In this document: piece after piece, positions 29,948-38,803 of the stretch | How the letters are laid out: each line of letters begins with the position of its first letter | Numbering within the stretch: position 1 is the stretch's first letter | The notes under the pieces: model-generated | Database searches by the model: none | What the model saw: the letters and a program-made list of their open reading frames with translations, nothing else | What the model was told of the DNA's origin: nothing | Translations under genes and position numbers: made by a program | DNA from: Fimadaptatus sp050946055 | Lineage (GTDB): Bacteria > Bacillota > Clostridia > Christensenellales > Aristaeellaceae | NCBI GenBank assembly: GCA_050946055.1 | Contig: JBMNUB010000019.1 | Location: 1-46,631, forward strand | Direction of reading: 5' to 3' | DNA length: 46,631 bases

Positions 29948-32404
29948 TCATTTATGGAACTCGCCCGAAGCCCGACTGCGCCGAGAACCGCCTGCGGATG
30001 CACTGGATGAGGTGCGCTTGCGTGAATCGGTGGATGAGCTTGCTTGCGCGGATGAATCACCGTCTGCGGTAGGCTCTCCTGTTGGTTCGGGCTTTGCCGC
30101 GCCCGATGCCTTGCGGCTCGTCCGCTTGCGCGAAGGGGATAGTGCGCTTGGCTGCGCGGGTGCATCGCCTGCTCCGGCATGCGCCCCGTCCGCTTGCTGT
30201 GCCACAGGCAGCAGCTCTCCGTCCAGTCGATGCACCAGCTGCGATATGTAGTCGCGCGCCTGACTTGCAAGCAGCGCCTGCTGCTCGGGCGTGGGCGCGC
30301 TATCGCCCATAAGCCCTACGAACTGACTCACCTTCAGACCCAGCGCCAGCTGCATCTCCTGATCCGAGCCGCGCGGACTTACCAGATAGTAGCACAGCAG
30401 CGAATCGCGCTGGCCTATGCGGTGCGCCCTGTCCTCTGCCTGAGAATGCACGGCGGGCGACCAGTCCAATTCGCCGAACACCACGCATGTAGCGCGCTGG
30501 AGGTTCAGCCCGCTGGCCGAGCGCAGCGATATGCAGCACAGATCGGTGCTTCCGTCCATAAAGCCGCGCACAGCCGCATCCTTGGCGCGCTCGTCCTCGC
30601 GCCCGGTTATGAACGCGGGATGCCATCGCTTCAGCTCGCGCGCGTATATGTCCATTACGGCATGATGATGCGCAAACAGCAGCACTCGCTCACCCGCTTC
30701 GAGCAGCGTGCGCACGCATGCGCACACGTAGGGCGCTTTGGCTATGCCGGTCGCCTGACGCTCGGTCTGCGATATGGCATCCTCTATTATGGCGCGGCGG
30801 GAAGCGTCGGTCTCGCCGCGCAGCGCACGCAGCGAATCGACCACAGGACGCATGTACTCGCGATACACCTCGTCGTCCCAGTCTATCTCCTGCACAAGGC
30901 GGCGCTTGGGCGGCAGCTCGGGCAGCACGTCGCGCTTGGTGCGGCGCAGCATCATGCCCTCGCGCTTTAAGTATTCGCCCAGCTTCTCCGGGTCGGCCAC
31001 CGTGTCCGCGCCGTATCCGCAGCACCATTCGCGCGTAAAGCTCTCCCAATCGCCTAAGAAGTGATAGTCTATTGCGTTTATCACGTTCCATATCTCGCCG
31101 CCGCGGTTGTATATGGGCGTGCCGGACAGGCCTATCACTATGTCGCGGTCGCCCGCAAGCAGCGTCGCCGCCGAGTACTTCTCGGTACCTGCGTGGCGCA
31201 GCTCCTGTATCTCATCAAACACCACGGCGCGCAATTCCATGCGCGCAAGCTCGCGCTTCCAGCCGCGCAGCAGCAGATAATGCACTATGTACACATCCGC
31301 TTCGGGCAATTTATACGGCGCAAGTCCGCGCAGCACATGCACGCGCGTGCCGCCCGGCAGCGACACAAAGCGGCTTATCTCCCGCTCCCAGTTGCGCACC
31401 AGATGCGGCGGCGCGACTATCATGGCCGGAAACGCGCGCCGGGCGCACAATAGCGCCAGCGCCTGTACGGTCTTGCCCAGACCCATCTCGTCGGCCAGCA
31501 GCGCGCGCGGGTTGTCCATGAGAAAGCCCAATCCCAGCTGCTGAAAGGGCATAAGCTCCCCCGTGAACGTGGCGGGCGGCGACACGCGGCTGGGCCGCAG
31601 CCGCGCACGCTCGCGGCGCAGCGCATAGTGCCGCGCCTCATCGAGCGCGCCCTGCCAGCGCTTTGCATCGCGCGCGGCTATCTCCAGCGGATAGCGCAGC
31701 ATGAGCCAGTTGAGATCGCCCACTATGCGCGCGTGCGCCGCAAAGCGCGCCACGCCCCGCCCTCGCCCGTCACAACCGGGGAACAGCCGCTTGGCCAGCT
31801 CGACCACGCACGGCTCGCCGCGTATGGTCCAGACGCGCGCGCGCGCGTTGTAGGACAGCGTGCCGTAAACGTGCCTGCCTAGGTCGGGCGCGCGCAGATA
31901 GGCGGGCAGGTCAAGCACATTTTCCGCATAGGCCTGCTGCGCGCCCGCATCGTCATCAGGCGCGCTTTCGCTATATATGGGTTCAAGCACGCCTTCGCCG
32001 GTCATTACGTAATCCAGCGCCTCGCACCAGTGCGCATCCGTGCCGTTATCGCCGCATGATGCCTGTGCGTCAATGCCGCCCTGTGCATAGCGCGTTGATT
32101 GCGCATCCGGAGGACCGGCGGCGCCGGGCGGCGCGGTGTATTGGGCAGCGCGCGGTTCACATTCATTTGGCGGAATATTGCCGTTCAGTTCATCGCAATG
32201 CATGCGGCCGATATGCGCATCCCGGCCGGATTGCGCCGCATCGCATTCGACGCACGCGCACTCACCGGCGCGCCGCACATACTCCTCGCCGCAGGGGATT
32301 TCATCTTCGGGCGCGCCATAGCGCTCTAATATGTACCTGTCGCGCGCCAAATGCATATCGCGCGCCAGCATGGCGCTCTTTAGCGACTTGGACCTTCGCC
32401 TCAC
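29948..32404 (-). CDS. SNF2-family DNA helicase/translocase
   Basis: 818 residues. The start GTG 32404 overlaps the stop of the nuclease gene (GTGA), with GGGGGTGG upstream. After a basic N-terminus and a Cys/Ala-rich, low-complexity region (about 25-160) lies a HARP-like segment (YGTLSYNARARVWTIRG, about 190). The SNF2 core covers about 285-720: DEMGLGKTVQALALL (Walker A), APPHLVRNWEREI, VVFDEIQEL (DEIQ in place of DEAH), SGTPIYNR, the second lobe with LLFAHHH, RSASGLNLQRA and QAEDRAHRIGQRDS. A Lys/Ser-rich tail follows. It translocates on double-stranded DNA. With the small nuclease upstream it makes a candidate genome-defence or repair pair. Confidence 0.9.
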   Translation of the reverse strand: MRRRSKSLKSAMLARDMHLARDRYILERYGAPEDEIPCGEEYVRRAGECACVECDAAQSGRDAHIGRMHCDELNGNIPPNECEPRAAQYTAPPGAAGPPDAQSTRYAQGGIDAQASCGDNGTDAHWCEALDYVMTGEGVLEPIYSESAPDDDAGAQQAYAENVLDLPAYLRAPDLGRHVYGTLSYNARARVWTIRGEPCVVELAKRLFPGCDGRGRGVARFAAHARIVGDLNWLMLRYPLEIAARDAKRWQGALDEARHYALRRERARLRPSRVSPPATFTGELMPFQQLGLGFLMDNPRALLADEMGLGKTVQALALLCARRAFPAMIVAPPHLVRNWEREISRFVSLPGGTRVHVLRGLAPYKLPEADVYIVHYLLLRGWKRELARMELRAVVFDEIQELRHAGTEKYSAATLLAGDRDIVIGLSGTPIYNRGGEIWNVINAIDYHFLGDWESFTREWCCGYGADTVADPEKLGEYLKREGMMLRRTKRDVLPELPPKRRLVQEIDWDDEVYREYMRPVVDSLRALRGETDASRRAIIEDAISQTERQATGIAKAPYVCACVRTLLEAGERVLLFAHHHAVMDIYARELKRWHPAFITGREDERAKDAAVRGFMDGSTDLCCISLRSASGLNLQRATCVVFGELDWSPAVHSQAEDRAHRIGQRDSLLCYYLVSPRGSDQEMQLALGLKVSQFVGLMGDSAPTPEQQALLASQARDYISQLVHRLDGELLPVAQQADGAHAGAGDAPAQPSALSPSRKRTSRKASGAAKPEPTGEPTADGDSSAQASSSTDSRKRTSSSASAGGSRRSRASGEFHK

Positions 32405-32778
32405 GGCAGCGCCACCCCCCACAGTCTGCCAAGCGCCACGCAGCGCACCGGCACGCCCTCGACCGCATGCGGCAGGCGCACATCGCCCGGCGCGACTATA
32501 ACTATGCCCTCGACCTCGGAACAGGCGGCATAGCGCTCTATCTGATTGAGCAGCGCCCGGCGCACTGGCTTGCCCTTCTTGACCTCTATACCCACGCGCC
32601 CGCAGAGGAAGTCTATGCGGCAGCCCGGACGCAGCCTTACTTCATGGCGCGCGTCTATTCCCGCCGCGCTCAATGCGCCCTTGACCATGGCGTGCATATC
32701 GTATTCGCCGGGCGCGGCGGGCAGGCGCAGCACGCTCAGCGCCCGCTCTATCGCAGTCATCTCATCGGCAAGCTCCAT
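32401..32778 (-). CDS. PD-(D/E)XK nuclease-like protein
   Basis: 125 residues from ATG 32778 (AAGGAG at 10 bases). A short helical N-terminus is followed by RLRPGCRIDFLCGRVGIEVKKGKP: the Asp in RIDF and the Glu-x-Lys in GIEVKKGK form the D-(x)n-ExK signature of the restriction endonuclease fold, followed by ALLNQIERYAACSEVEGIVIVAP, a typical helix-strand of the fold. It would cut DNA alone or together with the SNF2 protein, whose start overlaps this stop by 4 bases. Close relatives by pattern exist in phages and Clostridia near SNF2 genes (from memory), so a mobile origin is possible. Confidence 0.75.
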   Translation of the reverse strand: MELADEMTAIERALSVLRLPAAPGEYDMHAMVKGALSAAGIDARHEVRLRPGCRIDFLCGRVGIEVKKGKPVRRALLNQIERYAACSEVEGIVIVAPGDVRLPHAVEGVPVRCVALGRLWGVALP

Positions 32779-32937
32779 GCACGGCGATCTCCTTTCAAAC
32801 ATATACATTATCATTTGCCATTGACTGGCAATGCGCGAAGCATACCGCATGCGGCGGCGCCTTGCCGGCAAAGCGCGCATGCATTATAGCGCACATAGCG
32901 GGCAAATGCGCAGCCCCGTGCGCATACCCTGCCCGCT

Positions 32938-32966
32938 ATTATACCATGTTTCGCGCCGCGCTACAA
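32938..32966 (-). promoter_or_regulatory. Promoter of the nuclease-helicase operon
   Basis: On the minus strand, TTGTAG (32961-32966), 17-base spacer, TATAAT (32938-32943). It lies about 160 bases before the nuclease start, leaving a leader with GC-rich hairpins. Confidence 0.5.
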
Positions 32967-32998
32967 ACCTTAAATGCGCATAAATCACATGAGCGTAA

Positions 32999-33027
32999 TT
33001 GAATATTTATTGACGCAGTGGTATAAT
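32999..33027 (+). promoter_or_regulatory. Promoter of the ybaK operon
   Basis: TTGAAT (32999-33004), 17-base spacer, TATAAT (33022-33027), about 20-25 bases before the start of ybaK, back to back with the leftward nuclease-helicase promoter. Confidence 0.7.
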
Positions 33028-33046
33028 TACATACCGAAAGCGAGGG

Positions 33047-33532
33047 ATGGGCGTGAAGGACAACAAGACAAACGCCATGCGCATACTGGAATCGATGAAA
33101 ATACCTTTTGAGGCGCACACATATGACGCATCGGACGGCGTGCTGGATGGCGGCACTGCCGCCAGGCGCCTGGGCATAGAGCCGGAGCGCGTGTACAAGA
33201 CGCTGGTCACTCAGGGGCGTTCGCGCGCATACTATGTGTTTGTGATACCCGTGCTGAGCGAGCTGGATCTAAAGGCTGCCGCCGCCAGCGTGGGCGAAAA
33301 GTCGATAGACATGATACCGCAAAAGGAGCTGCTCAAGGCCACCGGGTATATACACGGCGGATGCAGTCCGGTGGGCATGAAGAAGCTGTTTGCGACAGTG
33401 ATAGACGAGTCCGCGCTGGACAAGGAGCGCATATGCGTGTCCGCGGGGCGCGTTGGGCATCAGGTGGAGCTGTCTCCGCAGGATCTAATGCGCGCGGCCA
33501 AGGCAAAGACCGCACATATAACTGCAAAGTGA
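33047..33532 (+). CDS. ybaK: Aminoacyl-tRNA deacylase YbaK/EbsC
   Basis: 161 residues from ATG 33047; the GTG at 33053 has better spacing (GAGGG) and would shorten it by two codons. YbaK hydrolyses Cys-tRNA(Pro) and related mischarged tRNAs. Conserved items: SMKIPFEAHTYDA, RVYKTLVTQG (the central Lys), VIPVLSELDLKAAAASVG, ATGYIHGGCSPVGMKK and SAGRVGHQVELSPQDL. This is the full-length classical form. It is followed 49 bases later by a second YbaK-like domain fused to a hydrolase, in the same transcript. It is the third trans-editing factor within 5 kb. Confidence 0.9.
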   Translation: MGVKDNKTNAMRILESMKIPFEAHTYDASDGVLDGGTAARRLGIEPERVYKTLVTQGRSRAYYVFVIPVLSELDLKAAAASVGEKSIDMIPQKELLKATGYIHGGCSPVGMKKLFATVIDESALDKERICVSAGRVGHQVELSPQDLMRAAKAKTAHITAK

Positions 33533-33580
33533 CGATTAAGGCAGCAGTACGATAGGCCGCACGGCATGGAGGGCATACAG

Positions 33581-34864
33581 ATGTCAGTTGCAAGGGTAAG
33601 AGATTATCTCAAACAGTTTGGCGCGGACGGGCGCATAATGGAATTCGACGCATCCAGCGCCACGGTGGATTTGGCGGCGCAGGCCGTGGGCGTGAACGCG
33701 GCGCGCATAGCCAAGACGCTGTCGTTTGAGGACGCGGACGGATGCATAATAGTGGTAGCGGCAGGCGACGCGCGCATAGACAACCCTGCGTTCAAGGCGC
33801 GCTTTGGCCGCAAGGCGCGCATGCTGGCTCCCGAAAAGGCGCTGGAGCTTACGGGATACGCCGTGGGCGGCGTGTCGCCATTCGATTTGGACGGCGAACA
33901 CATACAGCTGTGGCTGGATGAATCGCTCAAGCGCTTTGGCACGGTGTTTCCGGCCTGCGGCAGCGCGCATTCGGCGATAGAGCTGAGCTGCGACGAGCTG
34001 GAGGCGTTCTCCCGCGCGCGCGGCTGGGTGGACGTGTGCCGGGGCTGGCGCGGCGCGCGCGACGAGCGCGTGATAGACATGCACGCGCACATATTCCCCG
34101 ATGCCATCGCCGCACGCACCATGGACAAGCTGACGCAGGTGTCGGACGGTCTAAAGCCCGCCACCGATGCAACGCTTCAAGGCACGCTGCGCTTTATGAA
34201 GGCCAGCGGCATAAGTGCGTTCGCGGCGCTGCCCATAGCCACAAAGCCCGCGCAATGCACGTCAATAAACAACTGGGTGGCCTCGGTTGCGGACGATTAC
34301 GTGCTGGGTTTTGGCACGATACACCCCGACTTTCCCGAACCCATGGCCGAGCTTGAGCGCATAAAGGCGCTGGGGCTGCGCGGCATAAAGCTGCATCCCG
34401 ACTATCAGGACATATTCCCCGACGAGGAGCGCATGTTCCCGCTGTATGAGAAGATGGCGGAACTCGGCCTGCCTGTGGTGCTGCATGCGGGCTGGGACCC
34501 CGTGTCGCCCGACATGACGCGCTGCACGCCCGCGCGCATACGCCGCGTGATAGACCGCGTACCCAATCTCACGCTGATAGCCGCGCACATGGGCGGCATG
34601 CGCATGGCGGACGAAGTGATGGAGCAGCTTGCCGGGCGCAATCTGTACTTCGACACCTCGATGAGCTATGTCTACCTCGATCCTGAACGCTTCAATGAGC
34701 TGATACGCGCGCACGGAGCGGAGCGCATACTGTTTGGCAGCGACTGCCCATGGAGCATATCCGGGCGGCAGATAGCCATGCTGCACGAGACAGGGCTAAG
34801 CGCCGGCGAGCTGAGCATGATACTGCACGGCAACGCCGAGCGCCTGTTGGGGCTTGACGCATAG
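33581..34864 (+). CDS. YbaK-domain and amidohydrolase fusion protein
   Basis: 427 residues from ATG 33581 (GGAGGG at 7 bases). Residues 1-156 are a YbaK/ProX-like editing domain: SSATVDLAAQAVGVNAARIA, Lys45 in AKTLSF, ELTGYAVGGVSPF, ACGSAHSAIELS and WVDVCRGW. Residues 164-427 are an amidohydrolase_2 barrel: VIDMHAHIFPDAIA (HxH metal site, 168 and 170), GIKLHPDYQD, VLHAGWD, IAAHMGGMR and ILFGSDCPWS. Both halves look complete and the junction is in frame without a stop or ribosome site, though each would normally be a separate gene. The first may edit tRNA, and the second hydrolyses or decarboxylates an unknown small molecule. Confidence 0.88.
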   Translation: MSVARVRDYLKQFGADGRIMEFDASSATVDLAAQAVGVNAARIAKTLSFEDADGCIIVVAAGDARIDNPAFKARFGRKARMLAPEKALELTGYAVGGVSPFDLDGEHIQLWLDESLKRFGTVFPACGSAHSAIELSCDELEAFSRARGWVDVCRGWRGARDERVIDMHAHIFPDAIAARTMDKLTQVSDGLKPATDATLQGTLRFMKASGISAFAALPIATKPAQCTSINNWVASVADDYVLGFGTIHPDFPEPMAELERIKALGLRGIKLHPDYQDIFPDEERMFPLYEKMAELGLPVVLHAGWDPVSPDMTRCTPARIRRVIDRVPNLTLIAAHMGGMRMADEVMEQLAGRNLYFDTSMSYVYLDPERFNELIRAHGAERILFGSDCPWSISGRQIAMLHETGLSAGELSMILHGNAERLLGLDA

Positions 34865-34929
34865 CGCGCGTGCCGGGGCAATGCAGGGCGGCGCAGGCAT
34901 GTTGCACATGCGCAGCCGCACAGGTGATT

Positions 34930-34970
34930 GGGCGGCAGGCGCGCTATGGCGCAGTACCTGCCGCCCCTTT
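34930..34970 (+). terminator. Terminator after the YbaK fusion gene
   Basis: GGGCGGCAGG (34930-34939) and CCTGCCGCCC (34957-34966) form a perfect 10-bp stem with an inner GCGC pairing, followed by CTTTC. It lies 65 bases after the stop. Confidence 0.65.
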
Positions 34971-35765
34971 CGCATGCGGCAGGCAACAAAGGCCGCGGCT
35001 GACAGGGTTTGACGCGGCACATGCGTCCCTTCACGCGCGGCAGACATTGTCACATGGCGGCAGCGAGTTATTGACCGAATCTCAATAATAATTCCTCCTC
35101 ATTCGCATGAGGCTAGCGATAGTTTACCTCAAACCACCAAGCTTTGAACATCGGTCTATATTTGGCGAGCGCGGTAAATGCGCTATGCGAATGGGCGCAA
35201 CGAACTTTCGCAACACAAGAACGCAGAGCCGCATGCCGTATCGAATTAGTGAGCTTTATTTAACATCGGTCAAGAAGCGTGGTTGTCGCGTGTATTTGCT
35301 TACATCGCCGCGCATAAGGCCGCCCCTCTCCCGGCAGATTGACGGAATCAGCAGCCCGATAAGCGCAGAAAGTTCCTGCGATTTGCAAGTCAAAGCGGAT
35401 TATGCTCCTGCACAGCCGCATTGGGCAGCACAACCGGAGCTTATCGCTTAGGCCGGGCCGGAAGCGAAAGCTTCCAATGCTGCGCGGGCGGCTGTCCGGC
35501 GCGCCGCCTCAATTCTGCGGGTGTATTCCCTTGCGCGGCGCGCTCCCCCGCAAAGCAATACTGGCGAAGCGCGCTGCTCACGATTGAATTCGCATGAGGT
35601 TGCGCGCTGCCCCGCAACTTTTGCCGGTATCACTGCCAATCGGTCAGCTTGCATGCAGTGCGCCCGTATGTGGGGCGGCATTTGCATATATCTCGCGCGC
35701 GATCGACAAAACACACAAAAGTGCCATAAACAAGCCATTAGATCGTCGAAAGCGACAATTAAGCG
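34971..35765. other. Long gene-free region of mixed composition
   Basis: About 800 bases without a gene I can support. The part 35060-35300 is clearly less GC-rich than the surroundings and has a small perfect hairpin, CCTCAT-TCGC-ATGAGG (35097-35112), and two copies each of TTCGCATGAGG (near 35100 and 35590) and ACATCGGTC (near 35148 and 35265). A frame at 35107-35451 stays open but has no ribosome site and no protein-like composition. It could be the remains of decayed genes or hold an unrecognised small RNA. Confidence 0.4.
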
Positions 35766-35794
35766 TTGAATTAAGCAGAATCGAGTGCTATACT
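35766..35794 (+). promoter_or_regulatory. Promoter of the MATE gene
   Basis: TTGAAT (35766-35771), 17-base spacer, TATACT (35789-35794), 29 bases before the start codon. Confidence 0.65.
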
Positions 35795-35822
35795 TAAAAT
35801 AGTACGTCGAGGAGGAAATGTG

Positions 35823-37238
35823 ATGATCGCGCGATTAAAGGGATTGTTTCAGGTACAAAACATGATAAAGCCTGACCTTGTGCGTGGCGAACTGCCCGCG
35901 TCCAAGGAGGCGTATAAAAATGTAATCAACATAGCTCTGCCCTCCGTAATGGAGCTGGTGCTGATAAGCCTGATAAACAGTATCGACACCATGATGGTCG
36001 GCACCTGCGGCGACCAGGCCATAGCTGCTGTGGGACTGGTCAGCCAGCCGCGCATGCTGCTGCTGGCGCTGTTCTTCGCGCTGAACATAGGCGTTACCGC
36101 GCTGGTGGCACGCCGCAAAGGCGAGGGACGGCAGGCCGATGCCAACCTCGTGCTAAGAAACGCTCTGGTCGTGATATTACTGCTGTCGATAATCGTGACT
36201 GCACTGGCGCAACTGTTCTCCCGGCAACTGATGATGTTGGCCGGCGCCAAGGAGGACACGATAGACCTTGCCGACACATACTTCCGCATAACGACTGCAG
36301 TGCTGCCTTTTAACGTGATGACGCTGTGTATCAGCGCGGCGCTGCGCGGCATAGGCAATACGCGCACCACAATGGTCGTGAACATAACCTCCAACCTTGT
36401 CAACATAACCTTCAACTACCTGCTGATAGGCGGCAATCTGGGCTTCCCGCAGCTGGGCGTAGCAGGCGCGGCGATAGCCACGGCGCTGGGCATAGTGGTC
36501 AGCTTCTTCCTGTGCATATTCGTGATAATACCGCGCAGGAACTATCACCCCTTCCTGTGCTTCAACAAAGGCGACAGCTGGAAGCTGGACAGCGAAACCC
36601 TGCGCTCCATATTCAAAGTGGGCAGCAACGCCATGCTGGAGCAGGCCGCGCTGCGCTTTGGCTTCTTCGTATACGCGCGCATATGCGCAGGTCTGGGTAC
36701 CGATCCCTTCGCGGCGCACCAGATAGCCTGTCAGTTCCTAAATCTCACGTTCAGCTTTGCCGACGGCATAGGCGTGGCAGGAACTTCGCTGGTCGGCCAG
36801 AGTCTGGGGCGCAAGCGGCCCGACCTAGCGATGATATATGGCCGCGTCAGTCAGCGCATGGCGATAATAGTGTCTATGACGCTGTTCTCGCTGCTGATAA
36901 TATTCCGCTATCCGCTGGTCGGGCTGTACTCGCAGACGCCGCACGTGGTCGAGATGGCGGCGATGCTGATGATAATGGTGGCCATATTCCAGCCGCTGCA
37001 GACCTCGTCTGTGGTCATATCGGGCTGCCTGCGCGGCGCGGGCGACACCCGCTTTGTCGCGTTCACCATGATAATGTGCGTGTCGATAATCCGTCCCCTG
37101 CTCGCCTTCGTCAGCGTCAACGTGCTGAATCTGGGGCTCATGGGCGCATGGTCGGCCAGCATAATCGACATGGCGATAAGGCTGTTCACCGTCAACCACC
37201 GCTTCAACACGGGCAAGTGGACTTCCATAAAGGTGTAA
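35823..37238 (+). CDS. MATE-family multidrug/cation antiporter
   Basis: 471 residues from ATG 35823, with GAGGAGG upstream. Twelve membrane helices are expected; conserved MATE segments visible include ALPSVMELVLISLINSIDTM, MVGTCGDQAIAAVGLVSQP, RGIGNTRTTMVVNITSNLVN (loop of the first half), and the matching second-half block PLQTSSVVISGCLRGAGDTRF. It exports organic cations or drugs by sodium or proton antiport at the cytoplasmic membrane. The N-terminal 40 residues are cytoplasmic. Substrate cannot be told from sequence. It has its own promoter and terminator. Confidence 0.93.
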   Translation: MIARLKGLFQVQNMIKPDLVRGELPASKEAYKNVINIALPSVMELVLISLINSIDTMMVGTCGDQAIAAVGLVSQPRMLLLALFFALNIGVTALVARRKGEGRQADANLVLRNALVVILLLSIIVTALAQLFSRQLMMLAGAKEDTIDLADTYFRITTAVLPFNVMTLCISAALRGIGNTRTTMVVNITSNLVNITFNYLLIGGNLGFPQLGVAGAAIATALGIVVSFFLCIFVIIPRRNYHPFLCFNKGDSWKLDSETLRSIFKVGSNAMLEQAALRFGFFVYARICAGLGTDPFAAHQIACQFLNLTFSFADGIGVAGTSLVGQSLGRKRPDLAMIYGRVSQRMAIIVSMTLFSLLIIFRYPLVGLYSQTPHVVEMAAMLMIMVAIFQPLQTSSVVISGCLRGAGDTRFVAFTMIMCVSIIRPLLAFVSVNVLNLGLMGAWSASIIDMAIRLFTVNHRFNTGKWTSIKV

Positions 37239-37265
37239 GCCTGTAAGCGCAGTTTAGGTTAAATC

Positions 37266-37310
37266 GCGCCGAACGTGGGAACACATCCGCGTCCGGCGCG
37301 TCTTATGTTT
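37266..37310 (+). terminator. Terminator between MATE and ydcF-like genes
   Basis: GCGCCGAACGTGG (37266-37278) and CCGCGTCCGGCGC (37287-37299) pair at 11 of 13 positions, followed by GTCTTATGTTT. It lies 27 bases after the MATE stop. Confidence 0.65.
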
Positions 37311-37336
37311 AATAATATGGCTTGCGGAGGTGCGGC

Positions 37337-37939
37337 ATGGTATTCGTTCACAATAACAGGCTGTGGCTGCGCGCCATGGCGGTTGCACTCGCGGTGCTGG
37401 CCGCATGCGAGTGCGTGCTGCTGGCCATGGTGGCGATTCGCGCGCGCACCATGGACGCGCCTCAGCCTGCCGGCTGCATGATAGTGCTGGGCGGCGGCAT
37501 CGACCGCCATACCGGCAAGCCGCTCTCCACCCTCGCCTACCGGCTGGACAGGGCGCGAGGGCTGTACGAGGAAGGCTATGCCCCATCGATAATAGTGTCG
37601 GGCGGTCAGGGCGGCGACGAGCCTATAAGCGAGGCGCAGGCCATGCGCGACTATCTGATAAGCGCAGGCGTGCCGGATGCGGCCATAATAATGGAAGACC
37701 GCTCCACCAACACTCAGGAGAACATGGCCTTCTCAAAGGAGATAATGGACGCGCGCGGGTTTGATGACGCGCTGGTCGTCACCAGCGACTATCACCTGTG
37801 GCGCGCGCTCAAGCTGGCAGAGCGCGCCGGTATAAGCGCCAGCGGCGCGGGCGCAAAGAACAGCCGCACGGTATTCCACACGGTCAAGAATCTGGCGCGC
37901 GAGACGCTGAGCTGGCTGAAATTCGCACTAAACGGATAG
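37337..37939 (+). CDS. YdcF-like DUF218 membrane-anchored protein
   Basis: 200 residues from ATG 37337 (GGAGG at 7 bases). One N-terminal membrane helix (about 12-34) anchors a DUF218 domain: CMIVLGGGIDRHTGKPLSTLAYRLDRA, PSIIVSGGQGGDEPISEAQAM, DRSTNTQENMAFSKEI and LVVTSDYHLWRALKLAE. The family has a Rossmann-like fold; members such as SanA and YdcF affect envelope integrity or bind SAM. No biochemical role is certain. It is followed 33 bases later by an rRNA methylase gene, probably in the same operon. Confidence 0.87.
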   Translation: MVFVHNNRLWLRAMAVALAVLAACECVLLAMVAIRARTMDAPQPAGCMIVLGGGIDRHTGKPLSTLAYRLDRARGLYEEGYAPSIIVSGGQGGDEPISEAQAMRDYLISAGVPDAAIIMEDRSTNTQENMAFSKEIMDARGFDDALVVTSDYHLWRALKLAERAGISASGAGAKNSRTVFHTVKNLARETLSWLKFALNG

Positions 37940-37972
37940 TACATCAAAATACACGAAAGAGGTAATAATCAC

Positions 37973-38803
37973 ATGGCAAGGACATTGCAGATAGGCGCGC
38001 GCAACGCCACCTTCCAGCAGATAGAGACGCTCAAGCGCAATCGCGAGAAGCGCCACAGGCAGGGACTGTTCTTTGTTGAAAGCGTACACGCCATTGAGCA
38101 GGCCGTATATCACGGCTGGCAGTTTGAGGCGCTGTGCTATGCGCGCGGCGTGCGGCTGTCCGGCTGGGCGCACGACATGCTGCGCCGCGCCGGTGCCGCC
38201 ATGCATTACGAGATAGAGCCTGCGCTGATGGCAGAGCTGAGCGACCGCGACGAGCCCTGCGAGCTGATAGCGCTGATACGCATGCGCGACGCTGAGTCTG
38301 CGCTTGATGCCATGCGCCGCGCGGACACCGGCGCGCCGCGGCTGTTCCTGGCGTTCGACCGCCCGCAGAACCCCGGCAATCTGGGCAGCATAATACGCTC
38401 CGCCGACGCGATGGGTGCAAGCGGCCTGATAATGACCGGACACGGTGCCGACCTGTACGATCCGCTGTGCGTGCGCGCGAGCATAGGCGCGTTCTTTGCC
38501 CTGCCCACGGTTGCGCTGGGCGGTCCCGAGGACGTGATGCGATGGCTGGACGGCTTCGAGGCGCGCCCCGTAGTGATAGGCACGAGCGCGCACGCCGACA
38601 AGTCCATACACGAGCTGGACTTCAGCCGTGACACGCTGCTGGCCGTGGGCAACGAGACGTTTGGCCTCAGCAAGGCATGGAAGGCCGCCTGCGATGAGAT
38701 GGCGCTGATACCGATAGACGGCGCGGCTTCCTCGCTGAACGTGGCCTGTGCAGCTTCGATATTCATATATGAGGCGCTCAGGCAGCGCATAACGCGCGGA
38801 TGA
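37973..38803 (+). CDS. SpoU/TrmH-family RNA 2'-O-methyltransferase
   Basis: 276 residues, AGAGG before the ATG. The N-terminal substrate-binding domain (about 10-105, with GLFFVESVHAIEQAV) resembles the L30e-like part of rRNA methylases. The SPOUT domain has motif 1, FDRPQNPGNLGSIIRSADAMGA, motif 2, AVGNETFGLSKAW, and motif 3, IPIDGAASSLNVACAASIFIYEA, which form the knotted SAM site. The domain order favours a 23S rRNA ribose methylase of the RlmB/TsnR group over tRNA TrmH. Target nucleotide unknown. Confidence 0.9.
   Translation: MARTLQIGARNATFQQIETLKRNREKRHRQGLFFVESVHAIEQAVYHGWQFEALCYARGVRLSGWAHDMLRRAGAAMHYEIEPALMAELSDRDEPCELIALIRMRDAESALDAMRRADTGAPRLFLAFDRPQNPGNLGSIIRSADAMGASGLIMTGHGADLYDPLCVRASIGAFFALPTVALGGPEDVMRWLDGFEARPVVIGTSAHADKSIHELDFSRDTLLAVGNETFGLSKAWKAACDEMALIPIDGAASSLNVACAASIFIYEALRQRITRG

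Noticed and set aside
35107..35451. Plus-strand gene of 114 codons
   Set aside because: No Shine-Dalgarno site (the upstream CCTCCT is the complement of one), and amino-acid composition is not protein-like.
37266..37299. Riboswitch between MATE and ydcF-like genes
   Set aside because: Only a single hairpin with a T-rich tail is present, which fits a terminator of the MATE transcript.
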